Assembly (NCBI GenBank): GCA_963842125.1
Contig: CAWJFE010000001.1
Location: 1-64,000 of the forward strand
Reading direction: 5' to 3'
Source: CAWCWK01 sp963842125
GTDB lineage: Bacteria > Pseudomonadota > Alphaproteobacteria > Rhizobiales > CAWCWK01
DNA length: 64,000 nt
The notes below the pieces were generated by a model, which saw nothing but the letters and a program-made list of their open reading frames with translations, did not search any database and was not told the DNA's origin. Below, piece after piece: positions 41,061 through 50,134 of this stretch (position 1 is the first letter of the stretch; each line of letters starts with the position of its first letter). The position numbers were made by a program, and so were the translations under genes.

Positions 41061-42820
41061 GCGAAACCGGCGACCCTTTGGCGCCGGACGCCACGTCGAC
41101 GCGGTCCAGCAGACCGGAACCGGCCGCTTCGAAGACATCGGCGCAGGAGAACTTCCCCGTCGGCTCGCGCCTTCTCAAGGCCGAGTATCGCCCCCACGTC
41201 CTCGCCTTCTATCGCTTCGCCCGCACGGCCGACGACATAGCCGATGCGCCGGACCTGTCCGCCGACGACAAGCTCGCGCGGCTGGACGCGATGGAGGCCG
41301 CGCTGGATGCACCCTGCCTCGACCCCCGCGCCGATGCGCTGCGCAAGACGGAGGCTGCGACGGGATGCGGTGTCGCGCAGGCTCGCGCGCTTCTCGCCGC
41401 ATTTCGCCAGGACGCGGTGAAGGCGCGCTATCGCGACTGGGACGACCTCGCGGACTATTGCCGCCTCTCCGCCAACCCTGTCGGCCGCTTCCTTCTTACG
41501 CTCCATGGCGAGGGCGTGGAGGCGCACGGACCATCGGACGCGCTCTGCACGGCGCTCCAAGTCCTCAACCACCTGCAAGACTGCGCCGACGACCGGACCA
41601 CCCTTGGCCGTGTCTACATCCCCGAACCCTGGCTGGTCCGAGCAGGCGGCGAGGACGCCTTCTTCGCACCGGGTTCGCAGTCGTCCGCGCGCCGTGCGGT
41701 CCTCGATGCCGCACTCGACCGCGTCGACGATGCGCTCGACCAGGCCGCGGACCTTCCCGCCACGATAGCCGACCGAAGGCTGCGGATGGAGGCCGGCGTC
41801 ACGCTCACCCTCGCGCGCCGGCTGGCCGAGCGGCTGCGCGAAGCCGATCCGGTGGCCGAGCGTGTCGCGTTGGGGCCCCGCGATTTCGCGGTTGCGGCGG
41901 CGAGTACGCCCCTCTGGGCAATGCGACATGGCGCGGGACATCCGAGCGAGCGGGCCGACCAGACCGTGGTGCGCAACCGGGTGCGCCGGGCGCGTACCTC
42001 CTTCGCGGCCGGCATGCGCAGCCTCCCCGGCGATCGCCGCGCCGCGCTCTACGCCATTTACGCCTTCGCCCGCGCCGTCGACGACGTCGCCGATGCGCCG
42101 ACGCCGCCGGCCGAACGGTTGGAGCGGCTCGGCCTCTGGCGCGATGCGCTCGACAGGGTCCGGGACGGCACGCCGAAAGGGCCGCTGGAGCGCGAGCTCG
42201 ACCGTGCCGTCACGCGTTTCGGCATTCCGCTCATCGAGCTCGACCGGCTGATAGACGGGATGGAGGACGATTGCGCGGCCTGCGTGCGGAAAGCCACCCC
42301 GCTCGCGCTCTCGCTTTACTGCCGGCGCGTGGCAGGCACGGTCGGCATCGTCAGCGCCCACGTCTTCGGCCTCTTCGACGCGCCGACCGAGCGCCGGACG
42401 GCGCACCGCTTTGCCCGCACGCTCGCCCAGGCCTTGCAGCGCATCAACGTGCTGCGCGACATCCGGGAAGACGCGGCCGAAGACCGCGCCTATCTGCCCA
42501 CCACCTCGCTCGGCCTCCAGCCGGACGCCCCCATCGAGGCGGTACTCTGCGCGCCGCGCCTCGCCCAGACCTGCACCGCCCTCGCGCGGGATGCACGGGC
42601 ACGAATCGCCACGGCCAGCGCGCTCTCGACCACCTTGGACGACGCGGCCCTCCGCCCGGCCCGGCTGATGCTCGCCGCCTATGAGGGGCTGCTCGACGAG
42701 ATCGAGGGGCGCATCGCGGATGGCGAGTGCTGGCCGCTGTCCGAGCGGGTTCGCCTCTCGCCCGCGGCGAAGCTTCGGCTGGCGGCGGGGGCGCTCCTGC
42801 CGGCGATGGGGCGTCGCTGA
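41057..42820 (+). CDS. Fused HpnC-HpnD squalene/presqualene synthase
   Basis: 587 residues from GTG 41057 (GTGA overlap). Two complete squalene/phytoene synthase domains are joined: domain 1 (about 35-275) has ENFPVGSRLLKAEYRPHV, FARTADDIADAPD and NHLQDCADDRTTLGRVYIP; domain 2 (about 290-587) has FAGMRSLPGDRRAALYAIYAFARAVDDVADAP-like blocks and RINVLRDIREDAAEDRAYLP. Both pairs of aspartate-rich motifs are intact. HpnC and HpnD are normally separate: HpnD makes presqualene diphosphate and HpnC converts it to hydroxysqualene. The order C-D-E with the next gene supports the identification. Confidence 0.88.
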   Translation: MSETGDPLAPDATSTRSSRPEPAASKTSAQENFPVGSRLLKAEYRPHVLAFYRFARTADDIADAPDLSADDKLARLDAMEAALDAPCLDPRADALRKTEAATGCGVAQARALLAAFRQDAVKARYRDWDDLADYCRLSANPVGRFLLTLHGEGVEAHGPSDALCTALQVLNHLQDCADDRTTLGRVYIPEPWLVRAGGEDAFFAPGSQSSARRAVLDAALDRVDDALDQAADLPATIADRRLRMEAGVTLTLARRLAERLREADPVAERVALGPRDFAVAAASTPLWAMRHGAGHPSERADQTVVRNRVRRARTSFAAGMRSLPGDRRAALYAIYAFARAVDDVADAPTPPAERLERLGLWRDALDRVRDGTPKGPLERELDRAVTRFGIPLIELDRLIDGMEDDCAACVRKATPLALSLYCRRVAGTVGIVSAHVFGLFDAPTERRTAHRFARTLAQALQRINVLRDIREDAAEDRAYLPTTSLGLQPDAPIEAVLCAPRLAQTCTALARDARARIATASALSTTLDDAALRPARLMLAAYEGLLDEIEGRIADGECWPLSERVRLSPAAKLRLAAGALLPAMGRR

Positions 42821-44091
42821 TGGGACGTATCCACGTCATCGGCGGCGGGTTGGCCGGGCTCTCGGCGGCCCTCGCCTCGCTCGACTCGGGCCGTGCGGTC
42901 ACCCTTTACGAGGCGAGCCCCCATCTGGGCGGGCGCTGCCGATCCTATCACGACGCCAAGCTCGGCCGGCTGATCGACAACGGCACGCACGCCCTCGCCG
43001 GCGCCAACCCCGCCGCCTTGGCCCTCCTCGACCGCCTCGGCCATCGCGGCGACTGGGTGACGGCCGACGAAGGCCTGCTGCGCATCGCCGACCTCGGCGA
43101 GAACGGGGCGCTGGACCGACTTCGCCACGTCGCCCCGCCAACGCTTCGCACGCTCCTGCCGGGTCGTAGCGACGATCTCGCCAAGCCCGGCCTCTCCGAT
43201 CTCGCCGGTCTCGCACGCACGCTCGCGGGCCCGGACCGGACGGTCGCCGCACTCTTTCGCGCGACGCCCTTCTACCGAGATATCATCGATCCGCTCACCA
43301 TCGCCGCACTCAACACGCCCTCCAGCGAGGCTTCGTCCCGGCTCCTCGCCGCCGTCCTCCATGCAGGTTTGAAAGGTGGCAGCGGCACCGCCGCACTGAT
43401 GCCCCTCATCGCGCGGCGCGGCCTCGGGCCCGACCTCGTGGACCCCCTCGCCGATGCAATCCGCGCCGGGGACGGCATCATCCGGCAAGGCACCCGCGTG
43501 GAAGGCATCGCGCGGGAGAACGACCGCGCCACGCGGTTGGAAACGGCCGATGGGTCTATCCCGCTCCCCCCCGGAGACCAGGTCTGCGTGGCCGTCCCCG
43601 CCCAGCATTGCGGCCGGTTGATGCCCGAGAGCATCGACGGCGTCGACATCGCACCCAGCCCCATCGTCAACGCCCATTTCGTGCTCGATCACCCGGTCGC
43701 GGACGCGCGCGCGCACATGTTCGCCGTTCTCGGCGGGGCATCGCAGTGGATCGTCGTGCGGGGGGACCTCGTCAGCACCACGGTCAGCGCCGCCGATGCG
43801 CTCAACGCGACCGATCGCGAGACCGTCTTCGAGACGCTCTGGAGCGAGGCCCGGCGTGCCTGCGCCTGCCTCGAGCAGCCTTTGCCCGAACGACCGTTGG
43901 CTTGGCGCGTTGTGAAGGAGCGATGGGCGACGCTTCGCCAGGTCCCGAAGCTCGGCCGGCCCAGCGCCGGCACCGCGCTCGCCAACGTCGCCCTCGCCGG
44001 CGACTGGACGGCGACCGGTTTGCCGTTCACCATCGAGGGCGCGATCCGGTCCGGCCAGACCGCCATGCGCCATCTCGCGGCGCAAGGCTGA
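42820..44091 (+). CDS. hpnE: Hydroxysqualene dehydroxylase HpnE
   Basis: 423 residues, ATG 42820 overlapping the previous stop (TGATG). FAD amine-oxidase-type fold: IHVIGGGLAGLSAALASLDSG, GGRCRSYHDAKLGRLIDNGTH, PLTIAALNTPSSEASSRLL, and C-terminal VALAGDWTATGLPFTIEGAI. HpnE reduces hydroxysqualene to squalene. Next to a fused HpnC-HpnD it completes the three-enzyme squalene route. No squalene-hopene cyclase is present in this window, so squalene here most plausibly feeds the pigment enzymes, though hopanoid genes could lie elsewhere. Confidence 0.9.
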   Translation: MGRIHVIGGGLAGLSAALASLDSGRAVTLYEASPHLGGRCRSYHDAKLGRLIDNGTHALAGANPAALALLDRLGHRGDWVTADEGLLRIADLGENGALDRLRHVAPPTLRTLLPGRSDDLAKPGLSDLAGLARTLAGPDRTVAALFRATPFYRDIIDPLTIAALNTPSSEASSRLLAAVLHAGLKGGSGTAALMPLIARRGLGPDLVDPLADAIRAGDGIIRQGTRVEGIARENDRATRLETADGSIPLPPGDQVCVAVPAQHCGRLMPESIDGVDIAPSPIVNAHFVLDHPVADARAHMFAVLGGASQWIVVRGDLVSTTVSAADALNATDRETVFETLWSEARRACACLEQPLPERPLAWRVVKERWATLRQVPKLGRPSAGTALANVALAGDWTATGLPFTIEGAIRSGQTAMRHLAAQG

Positions 44092-44141
44092 CGGGTCGTT
44101 CGAGACGACACGGGCCAAAGACGGTTCTGGGAGGGCCTCGT

Positions 44142-45617
44142 ATGGAACATTCCGCGGACTGGCAGGCGCCATCCGGCACCGCACCCTCCAACGTCGTGCC
44201 CCTTCACCCGGTCGGCGAGTTGGAGACGGATGAGCGGTCTCCCGCGCAGATCGTCGTCGGCGAAGCCTATGATGGCCTCCGCGCCGCGGACGCGCGCGAG
44301 GGCGGGCTCGACCTCGCCACGCGCGGCCGGCACCTGCGGGCGCTGCGAACGGTCGTGCGCGACGCCAAGGACAAGATCGCTTCGACTGTCGATGCCGATT
44401 TCGGCGGTCGCCCGGCACAGGAGACGTTGCTGGCCGAAGTCGCGCTCGTCCTCGGCAGCATCGACCACGCGCTGAAGCATCTCCACCGCTGGGCGCGCCC
44501 GAAATCGGTCCGACTCGGGATGGAGTTCTGGCCTGCCAAAGGCCGCGTCGAGCGGGTGCCGCTTGGCGTCGTCGGCATTCTCGCGCCGTGGAACTACCCG
44601 GTGCAGCTCGCGCTCGTGCCGCTCGTCGCGGCGCTCTCGGCCGGCAATCGGGTGCTGCTGCGCCCCTCCGAGCATACGCCTCGCACGGCCGCCCTCCTCG
44701 ACCGGATCGTGTCCGACGCCCTGCCTGCCGATGTCGCGCGCGTCGTCAACGGCAATGCAGATGTGGCGAAGGCCGTGACGGCGCTGCCGCTCGACCACCT
44801 CTTCTATACGGGATCGACCACGACCGGACGGCACGTGATGCGCGCCGCCGCCGACGATCTGACGCCCGTCACGCTGGAACTCGGCGGCAAGAGCCCCGCG
44901 ATCCTCCTCGACGATATCGCGCTCGAGAAGGCGGCAGCCTCGATCATGGCCGGCAAGCTCCTCAGCGCCGGCCAGACCTGCATCGCGCCCGATTATCTCC
45001 TCGTGCCGCGTCCGCGAATGGACCGCGTCATCACGGCGCTCGGCGAGGCGGCGCGCGCGCTCTATCCCGACCCCGACGGCCCGGACTACGCCGCTATCGC
45101 GCGGCCCGAGGACCGCGCCCGCCTCCTCCGTCTTCTCGATGGGGAGGACGCGATCGCTCTCTTTTCCAAAGCGCCCAGGCCGCCCAAGCTCGGCGCCTAT
45201 ATTCTGCGCGCACCCTCGCCGGCGAGCCCGGCCATGACGGAGGAGATCTTCGGGCCGATCCTTCCCGTCGTGCCCTACGAGACGCTCGACGACGCGATCG
45301 CCTTCGTGAACGCCCGCCCGCACCCGCTCGCCCTCTACGTCTACGGTGAGGACGCGGCGGTTGGCGAGCGCGTGGTTGCCCGAACACGCTCCGGCGGTGC
45401 CTCGATCAACGAGGCCGTCCTCCACGTCGCCTCGCACGGGCTACCCTTCGGCGGCGTCGGCGCGTCGGGCATGGGCGCCTATCACGGTGCGGCGGGCTTC
45501 GAGACCTTCAGCCACGCCCGCAGCGTCTTCAGGCAGGGCCGCTTCGACGTCACACGCTTCGCCCGCCCGCCCTACGGCGCCTTCGCCAAGAGACTGATCG
45601 GCTTTCTGACCCGATGA
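44142..45617 (+). CDS. Aldehyde dehydrogenase (C30 carotenoid aldehyde to acid)
   Basis: 491 residues, ATG 44142 after GGGAGGGCCTCGT. Aldehyde dehydrogenase family, coniferyl-type: VVGILAPWNYPVQLAL, FYTGSTTTGRHVM, catalytic Glu in VTLELGGKSPAI and Cys in SAGQTCIAPDY, EEIFGPILPVV. A short Pro-rich N-terminal extension is present. It ends the pigment cluster, matching the aldehyde dehydrogenase step that makes a 4,4'-diapocarotenoic acid before glycosylation. The next gene (ureD) starts seven bases later. Confidence 0.88.
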   Translation: MEHSADWQAPSGTAPSNVVPLHPVGELETDERSPAQIVVGEAYDGLRAADAREGGLDLATRGRHLRALRTVVRDAKDKIASTVDADFGGRPAQETLLAEVALVLGSIDHALKHLHRWARPKSVRLGMEFWPAKGRVERVPLGVVGILAPWNYPVQLALVPLVAALSAGNRVLLRPSEHTPRTAALLDRIVSDALPADVARVVNGNADVAKAVTALPLDHLFYTGSTTTGRHVMRAAADDLTPVTLELGGKSPAILLDDIALEKAAASIMAGKLLSAGQTCIAPDYLLVPRPRMDRVITALGEAARALYPDPDGPDYAAIARPEDRARLLRLLDGEDAIALFSKAPRPPKLGAYILRAPSPASPAMTEEIFGPILPVVPYETLDDAIAFVNARPHPLALYVYGEDAAVGERVVARTRSGGASINEAVLHVASHGLPFGGVGASGMGAYHGAAGFETFSHARSVFRQGRFDVTRFARPPYGAFAKRLIGFLTR

Positions 45618-45624
45618 GGCATCG

Positions 45625-46521
45625 GTGAACGACGTTCTCGACCGACCGGGCGCGACCGTACCGCAACCGCCAGCGCTGCAACGCACGTTCGGGCGCGCCC
45701 ATGTCGGCTTTCGCTTCGAGCGGGGCGCGACACGTCTGACCGATCTGCGCCAGGAGGGCGCCGCCAAGATCCGGCTGCCGCGCACCCACGGCGCACCGCC
45801 CGAGGCCGTCCTGATCAACACGGCCGGCGGGCTGACGGATGGCGACCGGATCGAGCAGTCGGTCACCGCCGGCCCCGGCGCTACGGCGACCGTGACCACA
45901 CAGGCCTGCGAGAAGCTCTATCGCGCGCGGGGCGAGGCCCCGGCCCATGTCGTCAACCGGATCGCGGTCGGCGCCGGCGGACGCGTGCTCTGGTTGCCGC
46001 AGGAGACGATCCTCTTCGAGAACGGGCGGTTGGAGCGGCGGCTCGAGGCTGACGTGGCCGAGGGCGGACGGCTGTTGGTGTGCGAATCCGGGCTGCTCGG
46101 CCGCGCCGCGATGGGCGAGGTGCCGACACGTGGCCTTCTCGACGAAGCCTGGGACGTACGAGTCGCCGGCCGCCTCTTCGCGGCCGAGCGCAGCCGCATC
46201 GGAGGGCCGGACGGACCTCTGGGCGCGACGACGGCCGGACCGGCGACGCTTGCCGGCCACCGCGCCTTCGCCACCGTCCTCCTCGTCGCGCCCGGGGAGG
46301 CGGATCTCGTCGAGGCCGGCGTAGAGGCCGTTCGAGCGCTAGCGGGACCAGCCGCAGGGGACCAGGGCCTCAGCGGATGGAACGGGCGGCTGCTGCTTCG
46401 CCTCGTCGCGCCGGACGGGCTCAACCTTCGTCGCGCGCTCTTGCCCGCCCTCGAGGCGCTGGCCGGTCTCGTTCGCGGCGAGCCGGGGCCGGCCCGATTG
46501 CCCAAGGTTTGGGCGCTCTAG
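45625..46521 (+). CDS. ureD: Urease accessory protein UreD
   Basis: 298 residues, GTG 45625. UreD/UreH signatures: GRAHVGFRFERGATRLTDLRQEG, VLINTAGGLTDGDRIEQSV, QACEKLYRARGEAPAHV, LWLPQETILFENGRLERRL. It binds apo-urease and relays nickel from UreG. First gene of the urease operon, close behind the pigment cluster, so read-through is possible. Confidence 0.96.
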   Translation: MNDVLDRPGATVPQPPALQRTFGRAHVGFRFERGATRLTDLRQEGAAKIRLPRTHGAPPEAVLINTAGGLTDGDRIEQSVTAGPGATATVTTQACEKLYRARGEAPAHVVNRIAVGAGGRVLWLPQETILFENGRLERRLEADVAEGGRLLVCESGLLGRAAMGEVPTRGLLDEAWDVRVAGRLFAAERSRIGGPDGPLGATTAGPATLAGHRAFATVLLVAPGEADLVEAGVEAVRALAGPAAGDQGLSGWNGRLLLRLVAPDGLNLRRALLPALEALAGLVRGEPGPARLPKVWAL

Positions 46522-46630
46522 ACGCCTTCGCGGTGGCCCGCAGTCTTGGCAACCCCGCTTGGCCGCGCCAACATGGATGCCCGGCCGGAACCTCACGATT
46601 CGGCTCCGCCGGCGATGCAGGAGATCGCCC

Positions 46631-46933
46631 ATGCTGCTCACGCCGCGAGAGAAGGACAAGCTGCTCGTCGCCATGGCGGCCGAGGTGGCGCGCAAGCGGC
46701 TGGAGCGCGGCGTCAGGCTCAACCACCCGGAGGCCATCGCGCTCATCACAGATTTCGTCGTCGAGGGCGCGCGCGATGGGCGCTCCGTCGCCGACCTCAT
46801 GGATGCCGGCGCGCGGGTGATCGCCCGCGATCAGGTCATGGACGGCATCGCCGAGATGATCCACGACGTGCAGGTCGAGGCGACCTTCCCCGATGGCACC
46901 AAGCTCGTGACGGTGCACGAACCGATCCGCTGA
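46631..46933 (+). CDS. ureA: Urease gamma subunit
   Basis: 100 residues, ATG 46631 with CAGGAGAT upstream. The whole family pattern is present: LLTPREKDKLLVAMAAEVA, LNHPEAIALITDFVVEGARDG, VMDGIAEMIHDVQVEATFPDG. Part of the UreABC holoenzyme that hydrolyses urea to ammonia and carbon dioxide. Confidence 0.98.
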   Translation: MLLTPREKDKLLVAMAAEVARKRLERGVRLNHPEAIALITDFVVEGARDGRSVADLMDAGARVIARDQVMDGIAEMIHDVQVEATFPDGTKLVTVHEPIR

Positions 46934-47004
46934 CGCGGGCCTCGAAACGGTTCCGATACTCCCGACACCCACTACAGATCCACGCACGAACGAAAGGTCC
47001 TCAC

Positions 47005-47259
47005 ATGCCGCAATCGATGGCGAGTTCCACGCTCATCACACGCGTCGCCGCCGCCGGCATCGCCCTGGCGGCGACGGGTGCGCAGGCCCATGAGACCATG
47101 GCCGACCACGCCGTGCTGGCGCAGGACTCGGTCCTCGGCGCTCTCGCGCACAGGCTCTTCGGCCAGCACCATATGATCGAGACGATCGGGCTCGTCGGCC
47201 TCGGTCTAGGCATCGCCGCGGCGGCCGTGCTCGTCGTCGCGGCGAGGCGCCGCTCATGA
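47005..47259 (+). CDS. Small membrane protein inside the urease operon
   Basis: 84 residues, ATG 47005 (GAAAGGTCC upstream). Signal-peptide-like N-terminus ending AATGAQA, a His-containing exported middle (HETMADHAVL..., LFGQHHMIE), and a C-terminal membrane segment (IGLVGLGLGIAAAAVLVV) followed by RRRS. Its stop overlaps the ureB start (ATGA), so it is co-translated with urease. No family recognised; a metal or urea transport aid is possible but unproven. Confidence 0.7.
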   Translation: MPQSMASSTLITRVAAAGIALAATGAQAHETMADHAVLAQDSVLGALAHRLFGQHHMIETIGLVGLGLGIAAAAVLVVAARRRS

Positions 47260-47564
47260 TTCCGGGCGAGGTTCTGCCAGCGTCCGGCACCGTGTCCCTC
47301 AACGAAGGCGCGGCGCACACCACGCTGACGGTGGCCAACACGGGTGACCGACCCGTGCAGGTCGGCAGCCACTATCACTTCGCAGAGACCAATCCCAGCC
47401 TCGACTTTGACCGCGACGTCGCCCGAGGCCAGCGCCTCGATATCGCGGCCGGCACGGCGGTGCGCTTCGAGCCGGGCCAGAGCCGCGCGGTGACGCTCGT
47501 CCCGTTCGGCGGCACGCGAACCGTCATCGGCTTCCGGGCGGAGACCGACGGCGCGCCCCTTTAA
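47256..47564 (+). CDS. ureB: Urease beta subunit
   Basis: 102 residues, ATG 47256. MIPGEVLPASGTVSLNEG, DRPVQVGSHYHFAETNPSL and GTAVRFEPGQSRAVTLVPFGG are the UreB signature blocks. Separate gamma, beta and alpha genes are the usual bacterial arrangement. Confidence 0.98.
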   Translation: MIPGEVLPASGTVSLNEGAAHTTLTVANTGDRPVQVGSHYHFAETNPSLDFDRDVARGQRLDIAAGTAVRFEPGQSRAVTLVPFGGTRTVIGFRAETDGAPL

Positions 47565-47612
47565 GGGTTCGTCAGAGAACGCTTTCGACAAGGACGACCA
47601 CGAGGACGACCA

Positions 47613-49319
47613 ATGGCCGCCACCCTCTCCCGTGCAGAATATGCCGCGCTCTATGGCCCGACCACGGGCGACAGGGTCCGGCTGGCCGACACCGATCTCG
47701 TCATCGAGGTCGAGCGCGACCACACGACCTATGGCGAAGAGGTCACCTTCGGCGGCGGCAAGGTGATCCGCGACGGGATGGGCCAGAGCCAGCGCACCCG
47801 CGCCGAGGGCGCGATGGACACCGTCATCACCAACGCGCTCATTCTCGACCATTGGGGGATCGTCAAGGCCGATGTCGGCTTGAAGGACGGCCGCATCGCG
47901 CATGTCGGCAAGGCGGGCAACCCCGACGTTCAGAACGGCGTCGACATCGTGATCGGGCCGGGCACCGAGATCATCGCCGGCGAGGGCAAGATCCTCACCC
48001 CCGGCGGGCTCGACGTCCACATCCACTACATCTGCCCGCAACAGGTGGAGCACGCGCTCCACTCCGGCGTCACGACCATGCTCGGCGGCGGCACCGGCCC
48101 GGCGACGGGCACCAACGCGACGACCTGCACGCCCGGCCCCTGGCACATCGCCCGGATGATCCAGGCCGCCGACGGCCTGCCGATGAACCTCGCCTTTGCC
48201 GGCAAGGGCAATGCGTCCCGCCCCGATGCGCTGATGGAGCAGATCCGCGCCGGGGCCTGTGCGCTCAAGCTCCACGAGGACTGGGGCACGACGCCCTCGG
48301 CCATCGACACCTGCCTGAAGGTCGCCGAGGAGACTGGCGTCCAAATCATGATCCACACCGACACGCTCAACGAGTCGGGCTTCGTGGAGAGCACGATCAA
48401 GGCGATCGGCGACCGCACCATCCACGCCTTCCACACCGAGGGCGCGGGCGGCGGGCATGCGCCCGACATCATCAAGGTGTGCGGGCTGCCCAACGTCATT
48501 CCCTCGTCCACCAATCCGACGCGGCCCTATACCGTCAACACGGTCGACGAGCACCTCGACATGCTCATGGTCTGCCATCACCTCAATCCGTCCATCCCCG
48601 AGGACGTCGCCTTTGCGGAGAGCCGCATCCGCCGCGAGACGATCGCCGCCGAGGACGTGCTGCACGACATGGGCGCCTTCTCGATCATCGCGTCCGACAG
48701 CCAGGCGATGGGACGGGTCGGCGAGGTCGTCATCCGCACCTGGCAGACGGCGCACAAGATGAAGATCCAGCGCGGCCGCCTCGATGGCGAGACGGGCGAC
48801 AACGACAATCTGCGCGCGCGGCGCTACATCGCGAAATACACGATCAACGCCGCCCTCGCTCACGGGCTCGCGCACGAAATCGGCTCTATCGAGGCCGGAA
48901 AACGCGCCGATCTCGTGCTCTGGGAACCTGCCTTCTTCGGCGTCAAGCCGGCATTGGTGCTGATGGGCGGCACCATCGTCGCCGCGCCGATGGGCGATCC
49001 CAACGCCTCCATCCCGACGCCGCAGCCCGTCCACATGCAGCCGATGTTCGGCGCCTTCGGGCGCGCGCTGACGGCTTCGTCCGTCGTCTTCGTCTCCGAG
49101 CAGACGGGCGCCGATCTCGCCGCGCAACTCGGCACGCATAAATCCCTCGAGCCCATCCGCTCCACGCGCGGTCTGACCAAGCGCGACATGGTCCTCAACG
49201 ACGCCATGCCCGACATCGCCGTCGACCCCGAGACCTACGAGGTGCGCGCCGACGGCGAGCTCATCACCTGCGAGCCGGCGACGGAGCTGCCGATGGCGCA
49301 GCGGTATTTCCTGTTCTAG
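47613..49319 (+). CDS. ureC: Urease alpha subunit (catalytic)
   Basis: 568 residues, ATG 47613. Nickel site and catalytic features are intact: DVHIHYICPQ, the carbamylated lysine in GACALKLHEDWGTTPS, HAFHTEGAGGGHAPDI, and the flap MVCHHLNPSIPEDVAFAESR. It forms the dinuclear nickel active site. Followed by DUF29 and a small secreted protein before the accessory genes ureE-F-G. Confidence 0.99.
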   Translation: MAATLSRAEYAALYGPTTGDRVRLADTDLVIEVERDHTTYGEEVTFGGGKVIRDGMGQSQRTRAEGAMDTVITNALILDHWGIVKADVGLKDGRIAHVGKAGNPDVQNGVDIVIGPGTEIIAGEGKILTPGGLDVHIHYICPQQVEHALHSGVTTMLGGGTGPATGTNATTCTPGPWHIARMIQAADGLPMNLAFAGKGNASRPDALMEQIRAGACALKLHEDWGTTPSAIDTCLKVAEETGVQIMIHTDTLNESGFVESTIKAIGDRTIHAFHTEGAGGGHAPDIIKVCGLPNVIPSSTNPTRPYTVNTVDEHLDMLMVCHHLNPSIPEDVAFAESRIRRETIAAEDVLHDMGAFSIIASDSQAMGRVGEVVIRTWQTAHKMKIQRGRLDGETGDNDNLRARRYIAKYTINAALAHGLAHEIGSIEAGKRADLVLWEPAFFGVKPALVLMGGTIVAAPMGDPNASIPTPQPVHMQPMFGAFGRALTASSVVFVSEQTGADLAAQLGTHKSLEPIRSTRGLTKRDMVLNDAMPDIAVDPETYEVRADGELITCEPATELPMAQRYFLF

Positions 49320-49409
49320 GTCGCCACTGCACGATCGGTGCCGCGTCTATGCGCGTTGATCTCATCGACGCTATCATGGTGCAGATTTCCGCGCCGAAGG
49401 AGGTGCAAG

Positions 49410-49886
49410 ATGGCATTCGCCAAGCCACATCCGGTCGATCCAGCGGGCTACGAGGAGGATTTTTTCCTCTGGTCCCAAGCTCAGGCCGAGCGCATTCGCG
49501 CCTTGCGGCCGAACAGCCTCGATTGGGAGAACATAGCCGAGGCGATCGAATCGTCGGGCACGCGGGATCGGCGAAAGATCGAAAGCTATCTGGCGCGTGT
49601 CGTTCAGCACCTCCTCAAGTGGGCTTACCAACCGGAAAGACGCGGGACGAGCTGGCGAATGAGCATCTACAACGGACGCATCAGCGCCGACCGCATCATG
49701 CAGGACAGCCTCAGCCTTCGTTCGCATCCCGGCACGGCGTTCGCTATCATCTACGATAGGGGAAAGAACGAAGCTGATATCGAGCTCGACGCAGACCCAA
49801 GCCGTTTCCCCGACGAGCCGCCCTTCACGATCGAGCAGGTCCTCGACCCGGACTGGCTTCCCAACGACATGAGAGCATCCAAATGA
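49410..49886 (+). CDS. DUF29 family protein
   Basis: 158 residues, ATG 49410 fixed by GAAGGAGGTG upstream. DUF29 layout: EDFFLWSQAQAERIRALR, DWENIAEAIESSGTRDRRKIESYLARVVQHLLKW, ending in the FTIEQVLDPDWLP motif of the family. Function unknown. It sits inside the urease operon, and its stop overlaps the next small gene (ATGA). Confidence 0.9.
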   Translation: MAFAKPHPVDPAGYEEDFFLWSQAQAERIRALRPNSLDWENIAEAIESSGTRDRRKIESYLARVVQHLLKWAYQPERRGTSWRMSIYNGRISADRIMQDSLSLRSHPGTAFAIIYDRGKNEADIELDADPSRFPDEPPFTIEQVLDPDWLPNDMRASK

Positions 49887-50134
49887 TCCGGTTTTTCGCA
49901 TCCATGACCGCGTTGATGCTCTTCCTCGTGCCGGCCGCGGCGCAAGACGCCGCCGTCGAAGTCCCGATCGAGACGGTCGGACCGAACACGCCCGAGAGCG
50001 ACCCGGCGCGAGGCGCGCCCGACACGAACCCCGGCGCGCAGGATTGCGACGACGCATCGGACCGCCGCGACCCCGACTGCGACTTCGATCCGGGCGACCT
50101 GCCATTGCAGGATCGCGACGGGGACGACGAATGA
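49883..50134 (+). CDS. Small secreted acidic protein
   Basis: 83 residues, ATG 49883. Signal peptide (FFASMTALMLFLVPAAAQ) then a very acidic, Pro-rich, probably disordered chain with two Cys close together (QDCDDASDRRDPDCDFD). Coupled to DUF29 upstream and ureE downstream by ATGA overlaps. The acidic exported tail could bind metal ions such as nickel; no family recognised. Confidence 0.65.
   Translation: MIRFFASMTALMLFLVPAAAQDAAVEVPIETVGPNTPESDPARGAPDTNPGAQDCDDASDRRDPDCDFDPGDLPLQDRDGDDE

Noticed and set aside
41057..44091. C40 phytoene synthase and hopanoid-only role for the synthase genes
   Set aside because: Two synthase domains plus HpnE match the squalene route; neighbouring CrtN-like, glycosyltransferase and aldehyde dehydrogenase genes point to C30 pigment. 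No squalene-hopene cyclase is in the window, but one elsewhere cannot be excluded.
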